Positions 8,057 through 15,353 of a DNA stretch of 64,000 nt are shown here, piece by piece; position 1 is the stretch's first letter; each line of letters begins with the position of its first letter. The notes under the pieces are model-generated. The model saw only the letters and a list, made by a program, of their open reading frames with translations, was not told where the DNA came from and did no database searches. This DNA is from Pseudomonas saudimassiliensis (GTDB lineage Bacteria > Pseudomonadota > Gammaproteobacteria > Pseudomonadales > Pseudomonadaceae). A program made the translations under genes and the position numbers. The stretch lies in assembly GCF_000939975.1 (NCBI RefSeq), contig NZ_LK391969.1:838693-902692 (forward strand). Direction: 5' to 3'.

Positions 8057-9168
8057 GCCTGGACTCTCTCTGTCGGGTCGGCGGCCACTGCCGCCGGGGT
8101 GGAATGCATGCGTTGAAACAGGCGCTGCAGGCAGGCCTCGGCCTCGCTGGCGATCTCCTGGATGATCTCCTCGCAGCTCTGCAATTCATTGATCGCCGCG
8201 GCGACCTGGCCACTGGGCAGAATTCCCTCATCGGGAAAACCCTCGACCATCGACCGCTGCAGCAGCACCGGCTGGTTGGCCGCCATGACCACCTGGGACA
8301 TGGCGCCCGGGTCGTCCTTGATGGCGGTAAAGAAGGTGCGGATCATGTGGCCGGTGGTCATGCCGGTCTGGGCTTTCCACTTGCGCGCACTGTTCAGTGC
8401 AATCCACAGCCGGCCGATCGGGCCAGCCGCTTCGAGTTTGTTGATGAAGGGATTTTCCACCATCCGGTGGCGCATGCCGTCCACCGCCAGGGTGACGCGG
8501 ATCTGCTGCGTATCCCGGGTTGCCAGATAGCGTTGCAGCGTGGCCTTCGGCGTGGGTGAGTCGCTGCTCATCATGAACCGGGTGCCCATGGCGATGCCCT
8601 CGGCACCGGCGGCCAGCGCCGACGCCAGCCCGCGACCGGTGGAGAAGCCGCCGGCGGCAATCACCGGCACATCCACCGCCGCCAGGACCTGGGGCAGCAG
8701 GATGGTGGTGGGCACGCCGCCGGTATGGCCGCCGCCCTCACCGCCCTGGATGGTGATCATGTCGGCACCCAGCTCCACTGCCTTGAGCGCATGCTTGAGC
8801 GCACCCACGGTGGGGATGCACAGCACACCGGCCTCCTTGAAGCGGCGGATAGTGTGCTGGTCCGGCCCGCGACCATAGCTCACCGCCCGCAGCCGATACT
8901 GGATGGCCAGATCGACGCACTGGGCAGCATTGTCCTGGAACATGTGGAAGTTGAGGCCAAAGTTGCTGCCACCGGTGGCGGCAATCACCTTCTGGATCTC
9001 CGCTTCCAGCTGGTCGGCGGCAATGGTGGCGCCGGCGAGGAAACCGAAGCCCCCCGCGCGGGTAGTGGCGATCACCAGGTTGGCGTCGGACACCCAGCCC
9101 ATGGCCGTCTGCACTATGGGATACCGGCAACCCAGCGCGTCGGTCAGCCGCGTTTGCAGGGCCCGCAT
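8053..9168 (-). CDS. ipdC: FMN-dependent oxidoreductase of the nitronate-monooxygenase fold (IpdC-like)
   Basis: A 371-aa TIM-barrel flavoprotein. Its motifs are YPIVQTAMGWVSDANLVIAT at the N-terminus, IQGGEGGGHTG in the flavin-phosphate region, and VIAAGGFSTGRGLASALAAGAEGIAMGTRF. Generic annotation would be nitronate monooxygenase, but the sequence and context match Mtb IpdC (Rv3553), a flavin-dependent dehydrogenase that introduces unsaturation into a HIP-derived CoA ester before ring opening. It overlaps both neighbours by 1-4 nt. The last ~10 residues (ATPAAVAADPTERVQA region) are low-complexity. Confidence 0.91.
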   Translation of the reverse strand: MRALQTRLTDALGCRYPIVQTAMGWVSDANLVIATTRAGGFGFLAGATIAADQLEAEIQKVIAATGGSNFGLNFHMFQDNAAQCVDLAIQYRLRAVSYGRGPDQHTIRRFKEAGVLCIPTVGALKHALKAVELGADMITIQGGEGGGHTGGVPTTILLPQVLAAVDVPVIAAGGFSTGRGLASALAAGAEGIAMGTRFMMSSDSPTPKATLQRYLATRDTQQIRVTLAVDGMRHRMVENPFINKLEAAGPIGRLWIALNSARKWKAQTGMTTGHMIRTFFTAIKDDPGAMSQVVMAANQPVLLQRSMVEGFPDEGILPSGQVAAAINELQSCEEIIQEIASEAEACLQRLFQRMHSTPAAVAADPTERVQA

Positions 9169-10067
9169 CAGCCTTGCTCCCGCTCGGCCTGGGCCTTGTT
9201 GGCAGCGGCCATAGCCTTACCGTCGAAGCCGCCGAGCTTGTCGCCGGAAATCTGCTCGTTGTGCACGTGGGCAAAATGATGCCAGGCGAACACCGCCTCC
9301 ATCCCGGTACGCTTGCCCTGCAGGTCCTCGATATGGTTGACCGCCTGCTTGGTCAGCGCCAGGCCCATGCGTGGCTGCTTGGCGATACGCTGGGCGATCT
9401 CCAGGGTCGCGCTTTCCAGCTCCTCGCGCGGCACCAACCGGTTGACCATGCCCAGCTCGTAGGCCCGGGCCGCCGGCATACGGTCGCCCAGCATGAGGAA
9501 TTCCTTGGCGATACGCGGGTGCATCTCGAAGGCGTGGGCGAAGTACTCCACGCCGGGGATGCCCATGCGCACCACCGGGTCCTGGAAAAAGGCGTCGTCG
9601 CTGGCGACAATCAGGTCGCAGACCCAGGCCAGCATCAGCCCACCGGCGATGCAGCCACCCTGGACCATGGCGATGGTCGGCTTGGGCATCTCGCGCCAGC
9701 GCCGACACATGTTCAGGTAGACCTCCTGCTCGCGCACATAGAGGAACTCGCCACCGGGCTTGTTGGTGTGGTCCCACCACAGGTGCTTGTGCTCGAAGGA
9801 CTTGGTTACATCCCGCCCGGGCGTACCGATATCGTGCCCGGCGGAAAAGTGCTTGCCGGTCGAACACAACACGATGACCTTGACCTCATCATCGTTGATC
9901 GCGCGGCGAAAACAGTCGTCCAGCGCGTAGGTCATCTGCGAGTTCTGTACGTTGTTGTACTGCGGGCGGCTCATGGTCACGATCGCCACGCCGTCCGCTA
10001 CCCGATAGGACACCGGTTCCTCGGTCTCGTAGACCGCGGTGTCCTCACGCTCGACGAATTCGCTCAT
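9168..10067 (-). CDS. Enoyl-CoA hydratase (crotonase family)
   Basis: A 299-aa crotonase with an N-terminal extension of about 20 residues (MSEFVEREDTAVYETEEPVS). It has STGKHFSAGHDIGTPG, QGGCIAGGLMLAWVCDLIVA for the oxyanion hole, and DPVVRMGIPGVEYF. It differs clearly from the EchA20-like gene two positions downstream and carries an insertion after the SAGHD motif rich in His and Trp (FEHKHLWWDHTNK). Presumably it hydrates an enoyl-CoA intermediate of side-chain or ring-fragment beta-oxidation; substrate unknown. It overlaps ipdB by 4 nt and ipdC by 1 nt. Confidence 0.85.
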   Translation of the reverse strand: MSEFVEREDTAVYETEEPVSYRVADGVAIVTMSRPQYNNVQNSQMTYALDDCFRRAINDDEVKVIVLCSTGKHFSAGHDIGTPGRDVTKSFEHKHLWWDHTNKPGGEFLYVREQEVYLNMCRRWREMPKPTIAMVQGGCIAGGLMLAWVCDLIVASDDAFFQDPVVRMGIPGVEYFAHAFEMHPRIAKEFLMLGDRMPAARAYELGMVNRLVPREELESATLEIAQRIAKQPRMGLALTKQAVNHIEDLQGKRTGMEAVFAWHHFAHVHNEQISGDKLGGFDGKAMAAANKAQAEREQG

Positions 10068-10873
10068 CCGCGCACCTCCTCCGCCGTACGGATACCGGCC
10101 GGATTGCCCTTGAGCTGGCGGGCCCGCAGGTTATGCGGATCCAGCCGGGCGATGCTCGCCAGTTGTTCGGCGGTCGGATGCGGGGTCTCGCCCAGGTTGT
10201 CGACCTTGAGCAGCGGGAAGCCGGTACGCTCCTGCACTAACGCAAAGTCCACCCCGGGGTGCAGCGACAGTACCCGCGCCGCGTGATCCGGGCCATTGAA
10301 GTCCATGACGCACAGGTCGGTGATCACCCGGCCAATACCCATCAGGTCGTTACGCATGCCTGGCTGCCAGCGCTCGGGGTTGAAGCCGACGCCGGAGACC
10401 ATGTCTACCTCGCCTTCGACGAACACCCGCTTGCTGTGGTTGGGGATGTAGAAGGAGTTGAGGTGGTTGATGCTGTTCCCCGGCAGGCCGCGCACACCGA
10501 GCATGGCCACCTTGGGCTTGGCGTAGTCGCCGATCACCGACAGGTTGGTCTGCGCCCAGCGGTCGACTTGGGTCGGTCCGACCATGGCATGGCGGCGGCC
10601 GTGCCAGACGCAGTCGAATACCCGCTCGAAGGGCAGGTAGCCGGAGTACTTGGGCACATAGTCGCCACGCGGGCCGACCGGAATCGGCTCCTCGACCAGG
10701 AAGGCCTCGCTGTCGGTCATCAGCAGCTCGGGGCTGTGGCTGACCTTGGCCAGGCTGGCGCCCAGCCGGGGAATGATGCCCAGGCCCGAGGCCAGCAATT
10801 CACCGTTGTCGCGCCAGGCTTCCGAGGCAGCAACGATCATCAGTTCAGCCAGGCTGAAAGTATTGGAACTCAT
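10064..10873 (-). CDS. ipdB: COCHEA-CoA hydrolase beta subunit (IpdB-like, CoA-transferase family)
   Basis: A 269-aa protein. The frame is open farther upstream, but the start MSSNTFSLAELM at 10873 has GAGGAG upstream and lies just past the ipdA stop; the upstream extension only covers ipdA. Diagnostic segments are LLMTDSEAFLVEEP, LPFERVFDCVWHGRRHAMVG, GVRGLPGNSINH and FNGPDHAARVLSLHPGV. They follow mycobacterial IpdB (Rv3552) closely. IpdAB belongs structurally to class I CoA-transferases but hydrolyses a carbon-carbon bond of COCHEA-CoA, opening the last steroid ring. Confidence 0.94.
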   Translation of the reverse strand: MSSNTFSLAELMIVAASEAWRDNGELLASGLGIIPRLGASLAKVSHSPELLMTDSEAFLVEEPIPVGPRGDYVPKYSGYLPFERVFDCVWHGRRHAMVGPTQVDRWAQTNLSVIGDYAKPKVAMLGVRGLPGNSINHLNSFYIPNHSKRVFVEGEVDMVSGVGFNPERWQPGMRNDLMGIGRVITDLCVMDFNGPDHAARVLSLHPGVDFALVQERTGFPLLKVDNLGETPHPTAEQLASIARLDPHNLRARQLKGNPAGIRTAEEVRG

Positions 10874-10884
10874 GGTCTCACTCC

Positions 10885-11760
10885 TCAGAACGTCGGCAGG
10901 GGCAGGCTGGCCATGCGCTCGGCACCGCCGTTGCGCTCGCAGTAGTCGGCTTCGCTGCAATTGACATAGGTATCCAGGTAGCGCTGCCAGCCGTTGTCTT
11001 CGCCGGCGCTGTCGCTGTAGTCCTTCAGGTGCTGCATGTCCCAGCCATAGGCGGGGCCGCAGGCGGTGGGGTGCGCGCCCAGTGGGGCTTCCACCACGCC
11101 GGTGACCATCGAGCGCTCGAAGGTGCTGAAGCGGGCGGTCGCCGCGTCCAGTTCCAGGCGCTCGACCACTTCTTCGGCGGACACGAAGCACTGCTTGGAA
11201 GCGCGGGCGACGTGGTGGTCGAAATACACGTCGTTGCCGGTAATCAGGGTGTTGCCCAGGCGATCCGCCTTGTTCACGTGGACGAAGGCCACGTCCAGTT
11301 CCAGCGCCGGCATGGCCAACAGCACTTCGCCGTCGGCATAGGGCGAGGTGATGAGTTTCAGCTCTGGGTTATGGGTCAGCACATCGGTGGCCAAGCCGGC
11401 ACGGGCAGGCAGGAACGGCAGGCGCATGGCTGCAGCCTTCAAGCCCCACTGGAACAGACCTTCATCCAGCTCCATGACATCCAGGGTGCCGGCTTCCCGG
11501 GCCTTGCGGAAATAGGGCTCCAGCGGAATGGCGTCCATGGTGGCGAAGCCGAAGATCAACTTCTTGACCTTGCCAGCCGCGCAGAGCATGCCGACTTCCG
11601 GGCCGCCGTAGGCCACCACGGTCAGGTCCTTCACATCATTGCGCAGGATCTCACGCACGATCGCCATCGGCTTGCGCCGCGGGCCCCAGCCACCGAAACC
11701 GATGGTCATGCCATCGCGTAATTGTCCTACTACATCCGCAGCAGTCATCTGCTTGTTCAT
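10885..11760 (-). CDS. ipdA: COCHEA-CoA hydrolase alpha subunit (IpdA-like, CoA-transferase family)
   Basis: A 291-aa protein. It has GWGPRRKPMAIVREILRND, VVAYGGPEVGMLCAAGKVKK and MELDEGLFQWGLKAAAMRLP, the hallmarks of IpdA (Rv3551). The conserved acidic cluster at residues 97-100 (E-L-D-E) is in the region where the IpdA active-site Glu is described; the alignment is from memory. The ipdB start is 11 nt downstream and the hsaC-like stop overlaps the start, so the whole set is one transcript. Partner of IpdB. Confidence 0.94.
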   Translation of the reverse strand: MNKQMTAADVVGQLRDGMTIGFGGWGPRRKPMAIVREILRNDVKDLTVVAYGGPEVGMLCAAGKVKKLIFGFATMDAIPLEPYFRKAREAGTLDVMELDEGLFQWGLKAAAMRLPFLPARAGLATDVLTHNPELKLITSPYADGEVLLAMPALELDVAFVHVNKADRLGNTLITGNDVYFDHHVARASKQCFVSAEEVVERLELDAATARFSTFERSMVTGVVEAPLGAHPTACGPAYGWDMQHLKDYSDSAGEDNGWQRYLDTYVNCSEADYCERNGGAERMASLPLPTF

Positions 11761-12659
11761 TATTGCTCCTCCTGCCGGCCGGCATTGAAGTCATGTCCCC
11801 AGATGCTGACCTTGGTGAATTCGAAAGCGGTGTGCTGGTTCCAATCGACCTGCAGCCCGCCGCAGCCGTACTCGAGATCGAAGCCGGACGGGGTTTTCAT
11901 GTAGAACGAGGTCATCTTGTCGTTGAGGTGCTGCCCCAGGGTGGCGGACAGCGGTACGCCATGGGCTTGGCGCCGGTCGTGGGCGCGGCCGACTTCGGTC
12001 ATGGAGTCAACCTCGACCATCACATGCACGCACTTGCTTGGCACGTCGTATTCGGCGATGGCCAGGCTGTGGTGCCGGGCGTTGCCGCAATGCAGGAAGT
12101 GGATGCGTGTCGCGGGCGCGTCGGGGGCCGGGCGGAAATTGAAGATGTCGGAGATTTCGAAGCCCAGCACGTTCTGGTAGAAGGCGGCGCACTCATCGAA
12201 ATTCGGCGTCGGCAGGACGGTGTGACCCAGCCCCATGTCGCCGGTCAGAAAGCGCGGTACGCCCTGGGGGGAAACGAAGGGCTGACAGTCGGAGCGGTAG
12301 CCCCAGGTCAGCTCGTGCCGGTTGCCGGCCGGGTCCTGCAGCAGCGCGGCTTCGTTGACCTGACGCTGGGCGCAGAAAGCAGCGTCGGCCAGTTCATAGG
12401 CGACCGCGCTGGCATCCAGCCGAGCCAGCATGGCGTCGAAGGCGGTCTTGCTGCCCAGCTCCCAGCCGGAGGCCAGGTAGCGCGACTCGGCGCCTTCGAC
12501 AATCAGCATGCGGAACGGACGATCGTCCATCTTGATATACAATCCGCCGCCGGCGGCCGGGCTGGTCATCATGCCCAGCACGTTTTCGGCATAGTGTTGC
12601 CACTTCTGCACATCACCAATCTGCGCGACAAAATAGCTCAGCGCTCGAATCTCACTCAT
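11760..12659 (-). CDS. hsaC: Type I extradiol dioxygenase, HsaC/TesB-like
   Basis: A 299-aa two-domain vicinal-oxygen-chelate protein, starting MSEIRALSYF at 12659 with GAGGAG upstream. The Fe(II) ligands are all present: His146 (GLGHTVL), His212 (VHVMVEV) and Glu263 (FDLEYGC). The stretches RHHSLA and SATLGQHLNDKMTSFYMKTP match HsaC/BphC-type enzymes that cleave a catecholic ring meta to the hydroxyls. In steroid degradation HsaC (TesB in Comamonas) opens aromatised ring A of 3,4-DHSA. It is the first gene of the ipd operon, directly below module 2. Its hydrolase partner is encoded in another operon at 26262-27098. Confidence 0.92.
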   Translation of the reverse strand: MSEIRALSYFVAQIGDVQKWQHYAENVLGMMTSPAAGGGLYIKMDDRPFRMLIVEGAESRYLASGWELGSKTAFDAMLARLDASAVAYELADAAFCAQRQVNEAALLQDPAGNRHELTWGYRSDCQPFVSPQGVPRFLTGDMGLGHTVLPTPNFDECAAFYQNVLGFEISDIFNFRPAPDAPATRIHFLHCGNARHHSLAIAEYDVPSKCVHVMVEVDSMTEVGRAHDRRQAHGVPLSATLGQHLNDKMTSFYMKTPSGFDLEYGCGGLQVDWNQHTAFEFTKVSIWGHDFNAGRQEEQ

Positions 12660-12697
12660 GCCGCCACTCCTCATTCAGGGTCTTGAAGCATGGGTGG

Positions 12698-12743
12698 ATT
12701 GTTGCCCTTGGGCGGCGGCGCATTCATCGTCCATTGAGACTAA
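12698..12743 (-). promoter_or_regulatory. Operator-promoter module 2
   Basis: ATCGTCCATTGAGACTAA lies at 12726-12743. On the minus strand AACAAT (12703-12698) begins 22 nt later and sits in GGCAACAATC, the same 10-mer as in module 1. The hsaC-like start codon is at 12659. It should drive the ten-gene ipd operon. Confidence 0.75.
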
Positions 12744-12802
12744 CGTTATGGGCTGCGGTGGGCGGGCATGTTGCGGTGAGTGTGTGCAAGGCCGTGCTGG
12801 GG

Positions 12803-12885
12803 TGCCCCTGCCACGACCGTTTGATGCCAGGGATGGCATCAACGAGCCCCCATGGATGGGTTCACGGCGTGTCGTGGCAGGGGCA
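12803..12885. repeat. Multi-stem palindromic intergenic element
   Basis: An 83-bp element closed by perfect 15-bp inverted arms, TGCCCCTGCCACGAC (12803-12817) and GTCGTGGCAGGGGCA (12871-12885). Inside are a second stem, GATGCC (12823-12828) with GGCATC (12835-12840), and a CCATGG-centred motif at 12848-12860. It resembles the short repetitive palindromic elements scattered in pseudomonad and marine gammaproteobacterial intergenic DNA. Only one copy was seen in this window. Confidence 0.6.
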
Positions 12886-12936
12886 TACCAACGCAGAGGC
12901 CTGCACAGATCGCCAGCCACCCCTACCAAGACAAGC

Positions 12937-12973
12937 AAAAAAAAATCGCCCATGGCACAAACCGGTGGGCGAT
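12937..12973 (-). terminator. Intrinsic terminator of the aldolase/DUF35-MaoC operon
   Basis: On the minus strand the stem ATCGCCC (12973-12967) pairs with GGGCGAT (12951-12945) and is followed by a run of nine T. It lies about 45 nt past the stop of the DUF35-MaoC gene, so it ends that two-gene transcript. It also isolates that transcript from module 2. Confidence 0.85.
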
Positions 12974-13017
12974 AAAGGAACCGACCCTGGACCCAGGCCG
13001 GGCAGCACAACAAACGC

Positions 13018-13956
13018 TTACATGTAGAGGATGACCAGGTCGTTGATCACCGCCGGGCGCTCCTGACCTACCACGTGGATGTTGCATTCCAGCACCATCT
13101 GGGTACCTCGCGGCAGTACCTCTACCGATTTGACCCGGGTGCGCGAGTGCACCAGCGAGCCGGCCGGTACGGGGCTGGGGAAGCGCAGGCGTTCGGAGCC
13201 GTAGTTCACCATGTTGGTGAAACCGGTCACCTCGAAGCTCAGCGGCACCTGCATGCGAGACATCAGCACCTGCACCAGGGCGCCATGGGCGATGGTGCCG
13301 CCGAAGGGGCTCTCCTTGCGGGCCCGCTCGGGATCGGTATGGATCCAGTAGCTGTCACCGGAGAGCTCGGCAAACTGGTTGATCAACTCCTGGTCCACCA
13401 GCACCTGGTTGCTCCAGTCGCTGAACTCGCCGGTGACCAGGGATTTCAGCGTCTCGATGTCCTTGACGTCGATCTTGCGCTTGGGCGGGCCGGACTCGGC
13501 CGCCGGTGCCTCGGGCGCCCTGACGACTTCGTCGCGCTCCTCCAGCGGCACGTCGGCGCCGGTATAGCGCAGCAGCACAGCGCCGTCGGCATTGACGGTG
13601 GCGCGCACCGGCTTGAGGCGCATGCCAACCTTGATCTGCCCGGGGTCGAGCCCGATCAGGGTAGTGTTCATGCGTACGCCTTCGTCGAGTTCGACCACCG
13701 CCAGTATCTGTGGCTCGGCACTGGCAAACTCGGGCAGGGTCGGTACCCGGGCCACGGTGTAGGTGTAGAGCGTGCCGGCGCCCGACACCTGCTTCCAGCT
13801 CAGGTCGTGGGACAGGCAGCTGCTGCAGTGGCGCCGCGGATAGAAGATCCAGTGCTGGCAGGCGTTGCACTGCTGCAACAGGATCTTGCCTTCTTTCAAG
13901 CCATCCCAGAAGGGTGCGGAAATTGCCGTTGGCAGCGGCATAGGTTTGTTGCTCAT
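13018..13956 (-). CDS. DUF35 (Zn-ribbon/OB-fold) and MaoC hydratase fusion protein
   Basis: A 312-aa two-domain protein. The ATG at 13956 follows CAGGGGG, which overlaps the stop of the preceding aldolase-like gene. Residues about 15-140 form a DUF35 unit: a rubredoxin-like zinc ribbon CNACQHWIFYPRRHCSSC, then an OB-fold strand region (GAGTLYTYTVAR). After a Pro/Ala-rich linker, residues about 170-312 form a MaoC hotdog domain with the hydratase-2 motif LSGDSYWIHTDPERA...PFGGTIAHGAL, keeping the Asp and His. In actinobacterial ChsH2 the same two domains occur in the opposite order and bind aldolase Ltp2. A combined hydratase/retro-aldolase role on a steroid C17 side-chain CoA ester is inferred. 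Confidence 0.85.
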   Translation of the reverse strand: MSNKPMPLPTAISAPFWDGLKEGKILLQQCNACQHWIFYPRRHCSSCLSHDLSWKQVSGAGTLYTYTVARVPTLPEFASAEPQILAVVELDEGVRMNTTLIGLDPGQIKVGMRLKPVRATVNADGAVLLRYTGADVPLEERDEVVRAPEAPAAESGPPKRKIDVKDIETLKSLVTGEFSDWSNQVLVDQELINQFAELSGDSYWIHTDPERARKESPFGGTIAHGALVQVLMSRMQVPLSFEVTGFTNMVNYGSERLRFPSPVPAGSLVHSRTRVKSVEVLPRGTQMVLECNIHVVGQERPAVINDLVILYM

Positions 13957-13958
13957 GC

Positions 13959-15170
13959 TCAAGCCCCCTGAAGAATCAATGCGCCCTGCTCGCTCATGAC
14001 ACCGCCGGTGCCCGAGACGAATACCTGATCACAGACCTTGAGCTGGCGATCACCGGCCTTGCCGGCTACCTGCTGGTAGGCCTCGACCACCTGGGAGAAC
14101 CCGCCCGCCGACCCGGCCTGGCCGAAGCTCAGCTGCCCACCGTGGGTGTTCATCGGGAAGTTGCCCTTGTAGGTCAGGTCGTTGTCCAGGATGAAACGCA
14201 TGCCCTCACCCTTGGCGCAGAACCCGGCATCCTCCAGGCTGAGCAGTACGGTAATGGTGTAGCAGTCGTAGATCTGCGCCGCGTGCATGTCGGCGGGCTT
14301 GAGCCCGGCCATGGCGAAGGCGCTGCGGGCAGCCGGACCGACCGGGGTTTCGGTCATGTCGGGCGAATAGCTGGGTGATTTGTAGCCCAGGCGTTCACCG
14401 AAGCCGGTGATATAGGCCGGACGCCCCTTGCTGCGGGCGGCCAGCTCCCTGGACGCGACGATCACCGCGGCGCCACCGGCGACCGGCATGACGATTTCAA
14501 GAATGTGCAGCGGATCAGCAACCAGCTTGCTACCCAGCACATCCTCGATGGTCAGTGGCTGCCCACGGAAGATCGCATCCGGGTGGGCCTGGGCATTGAA
14601 GCGCTGGTCCACGGCGATCTTGGCCATGGCGCGCTGGTCGTAGCCGTACTGCGCGGCGTAGCGCTGGGCGATCATGGCGTAGCCGGTGTTCTGGCCCATG
14701 TGGCCGTAGGGCAGGTCGAATTCGGCTTCCGGCGCACCGTATTGGGTGCTGTGGCCACCGAAACGCATGGCCCGGGCCATGGCCGACGGATCATCGTCCG
14801 GGCCGAAGGGTGCCATGCGCTGCGGGATCACGCAGAGCACGGCCTGGCAGATGCCCAGCTCGATGGCAGCGGCGGCGCGCCAGATCATGCCCACGGCGGT
14901 GGTGCCGCCCAGGTCCACGACCTCGGCGAAATTCAGTGCGATGCCCAGATATTCCGCGGCCATTGCCGGCACGAAACTGGAGGCCTCATGAAAATGCGGA
15001 CCATTGATACACAGTCCGTCGATATCGCTGGCCTTGAGGCCGGCGTCGGCCAGGGCCTGCGCGGCCAGGTCCGCTACCTGCTCCAGGTGGAACATCTGCG
15101 GTGCGGTGGAATATTTTTCCGGCTTGTATTGCGCGGCGCCAACAATGGCGGCCGTTCCTTTCAAACCCAT
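13959..15170 (-). CDS. Thiolase-fold lipid-transfer protein/aldolase (Ltp2-like)
   Basis: A 403-aa thiolase-superfamily protein starting MGLKGTAAIVGAAQ at 15170 with GAGGGGA upstream. The usual thiolase nucleophile Cys near residue 90 is absent: the equivalent stretch reads VVDLGGTTAVGMIWRAA. The C-terminus keeps NTHGGQLSFGQAGSAGG and GTGGVMSEQGALIL. Loss of the Cys together with a directly downstream DUF35 protein is the signature of Ltp1/Ltp2 and the Sal-type steroid aldolases, which release acetyl- or propionyl-CoA from the C17 side chain by retro-aldol cleavage. The pair forms its own operon under module 3. Confidence 0.86.
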   Translation of the reverse strand: MGLKGTAAIVGAAQYKPEKYSTAPQMFHLEQVADLAAQALADAGLKASDIDGLCINGPHFHEASSFVPAMAAEYLGIALNFAEVVDLGGTTAVGMIWRAAAAIELGICQAVLCVIPQRMAPFGPDDDPSAMARAMRFGGHSTQYGAPEAEFDLPYGHMGQNTGYAMIAQRYAAQYGYDQRAMAKIAVDQRFNAQAHPDAIFRGQPLTIEDVLGSKLVADPLHILEIVMPVAGGAAVIVASRELAARSKGRPAYITGFGERLGYKSPSYSPDMTETPVGPAARSAFAMAGLKPADMHAAQIYDCYTITVLLSLEDAGFCAKGEGMRFILDNDLTYKGNFPMNTHGGQLSFGQAGSAGGFSQVVEAYQQVAGKAGDRQLKVCDQVFVSGTGGVMSEQGALILQGA

Positions 15171-15223
15171 GACTGTCCCCTCATCGGCTGCGGGCGACCG
15201 GGAAAACGTCACCCTCTGCCCGG

Positions 15224-15268
15224 ATTGTTGCGTCCCCTGCCCGGCGGCTCATCGTCCGTTAAGCCTAC
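15224..15268 (-). promoter_or_regulatory. Operator-promoter module 3
   Basis: ATCGTCCGTTAAGCCTAC at 15251-15268 is the most degenerate copy in its right half. On the minus strand AACAAT (15229-15224) begins exactly 21 nt later, within GCAACAATCC. The aldolase start codon is at 15170, giving a leader of about 47 nt. Confidence 0.65.
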
Positions 15269-15296
15269 CTGGGGAGATTTTGTCGACCCCGATATA

Positions 15297-15328
15297 GCAA
15301 AAGGCCGGCCCCTTGCGGGAGCCGGCCT
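15297..15328 (-). terminator. Intrinsic terminator of the DUF1329 gene
   Basis: The minus-strand stem AGGCCGGC (15328-15321) with GCCGGCCT (15309-15302) is followed by TTTTGC. It lies 25-55 nt after the DUF1329 stop at 15354, just ahead of module 3. Confidence 0.7.
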
Positions 15329-15353
15329 CTGTGCTTGCCGAGACGGTCCGGGA

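Noticed and set aside
8053..9168. Reading this gene as a genuine nitronate monooxygenase
   Set aside because: The fold fits, but sequence and operon context match IpdC of steroid C/D-ring degradation far better.
10064..11191. A longer IpdB frame starting at 11191
   Set aside because: The extra N-terminus is Arg-rich shadow sequence of ipdA; a good ribosome-binding site precedes the ATG at 10873.
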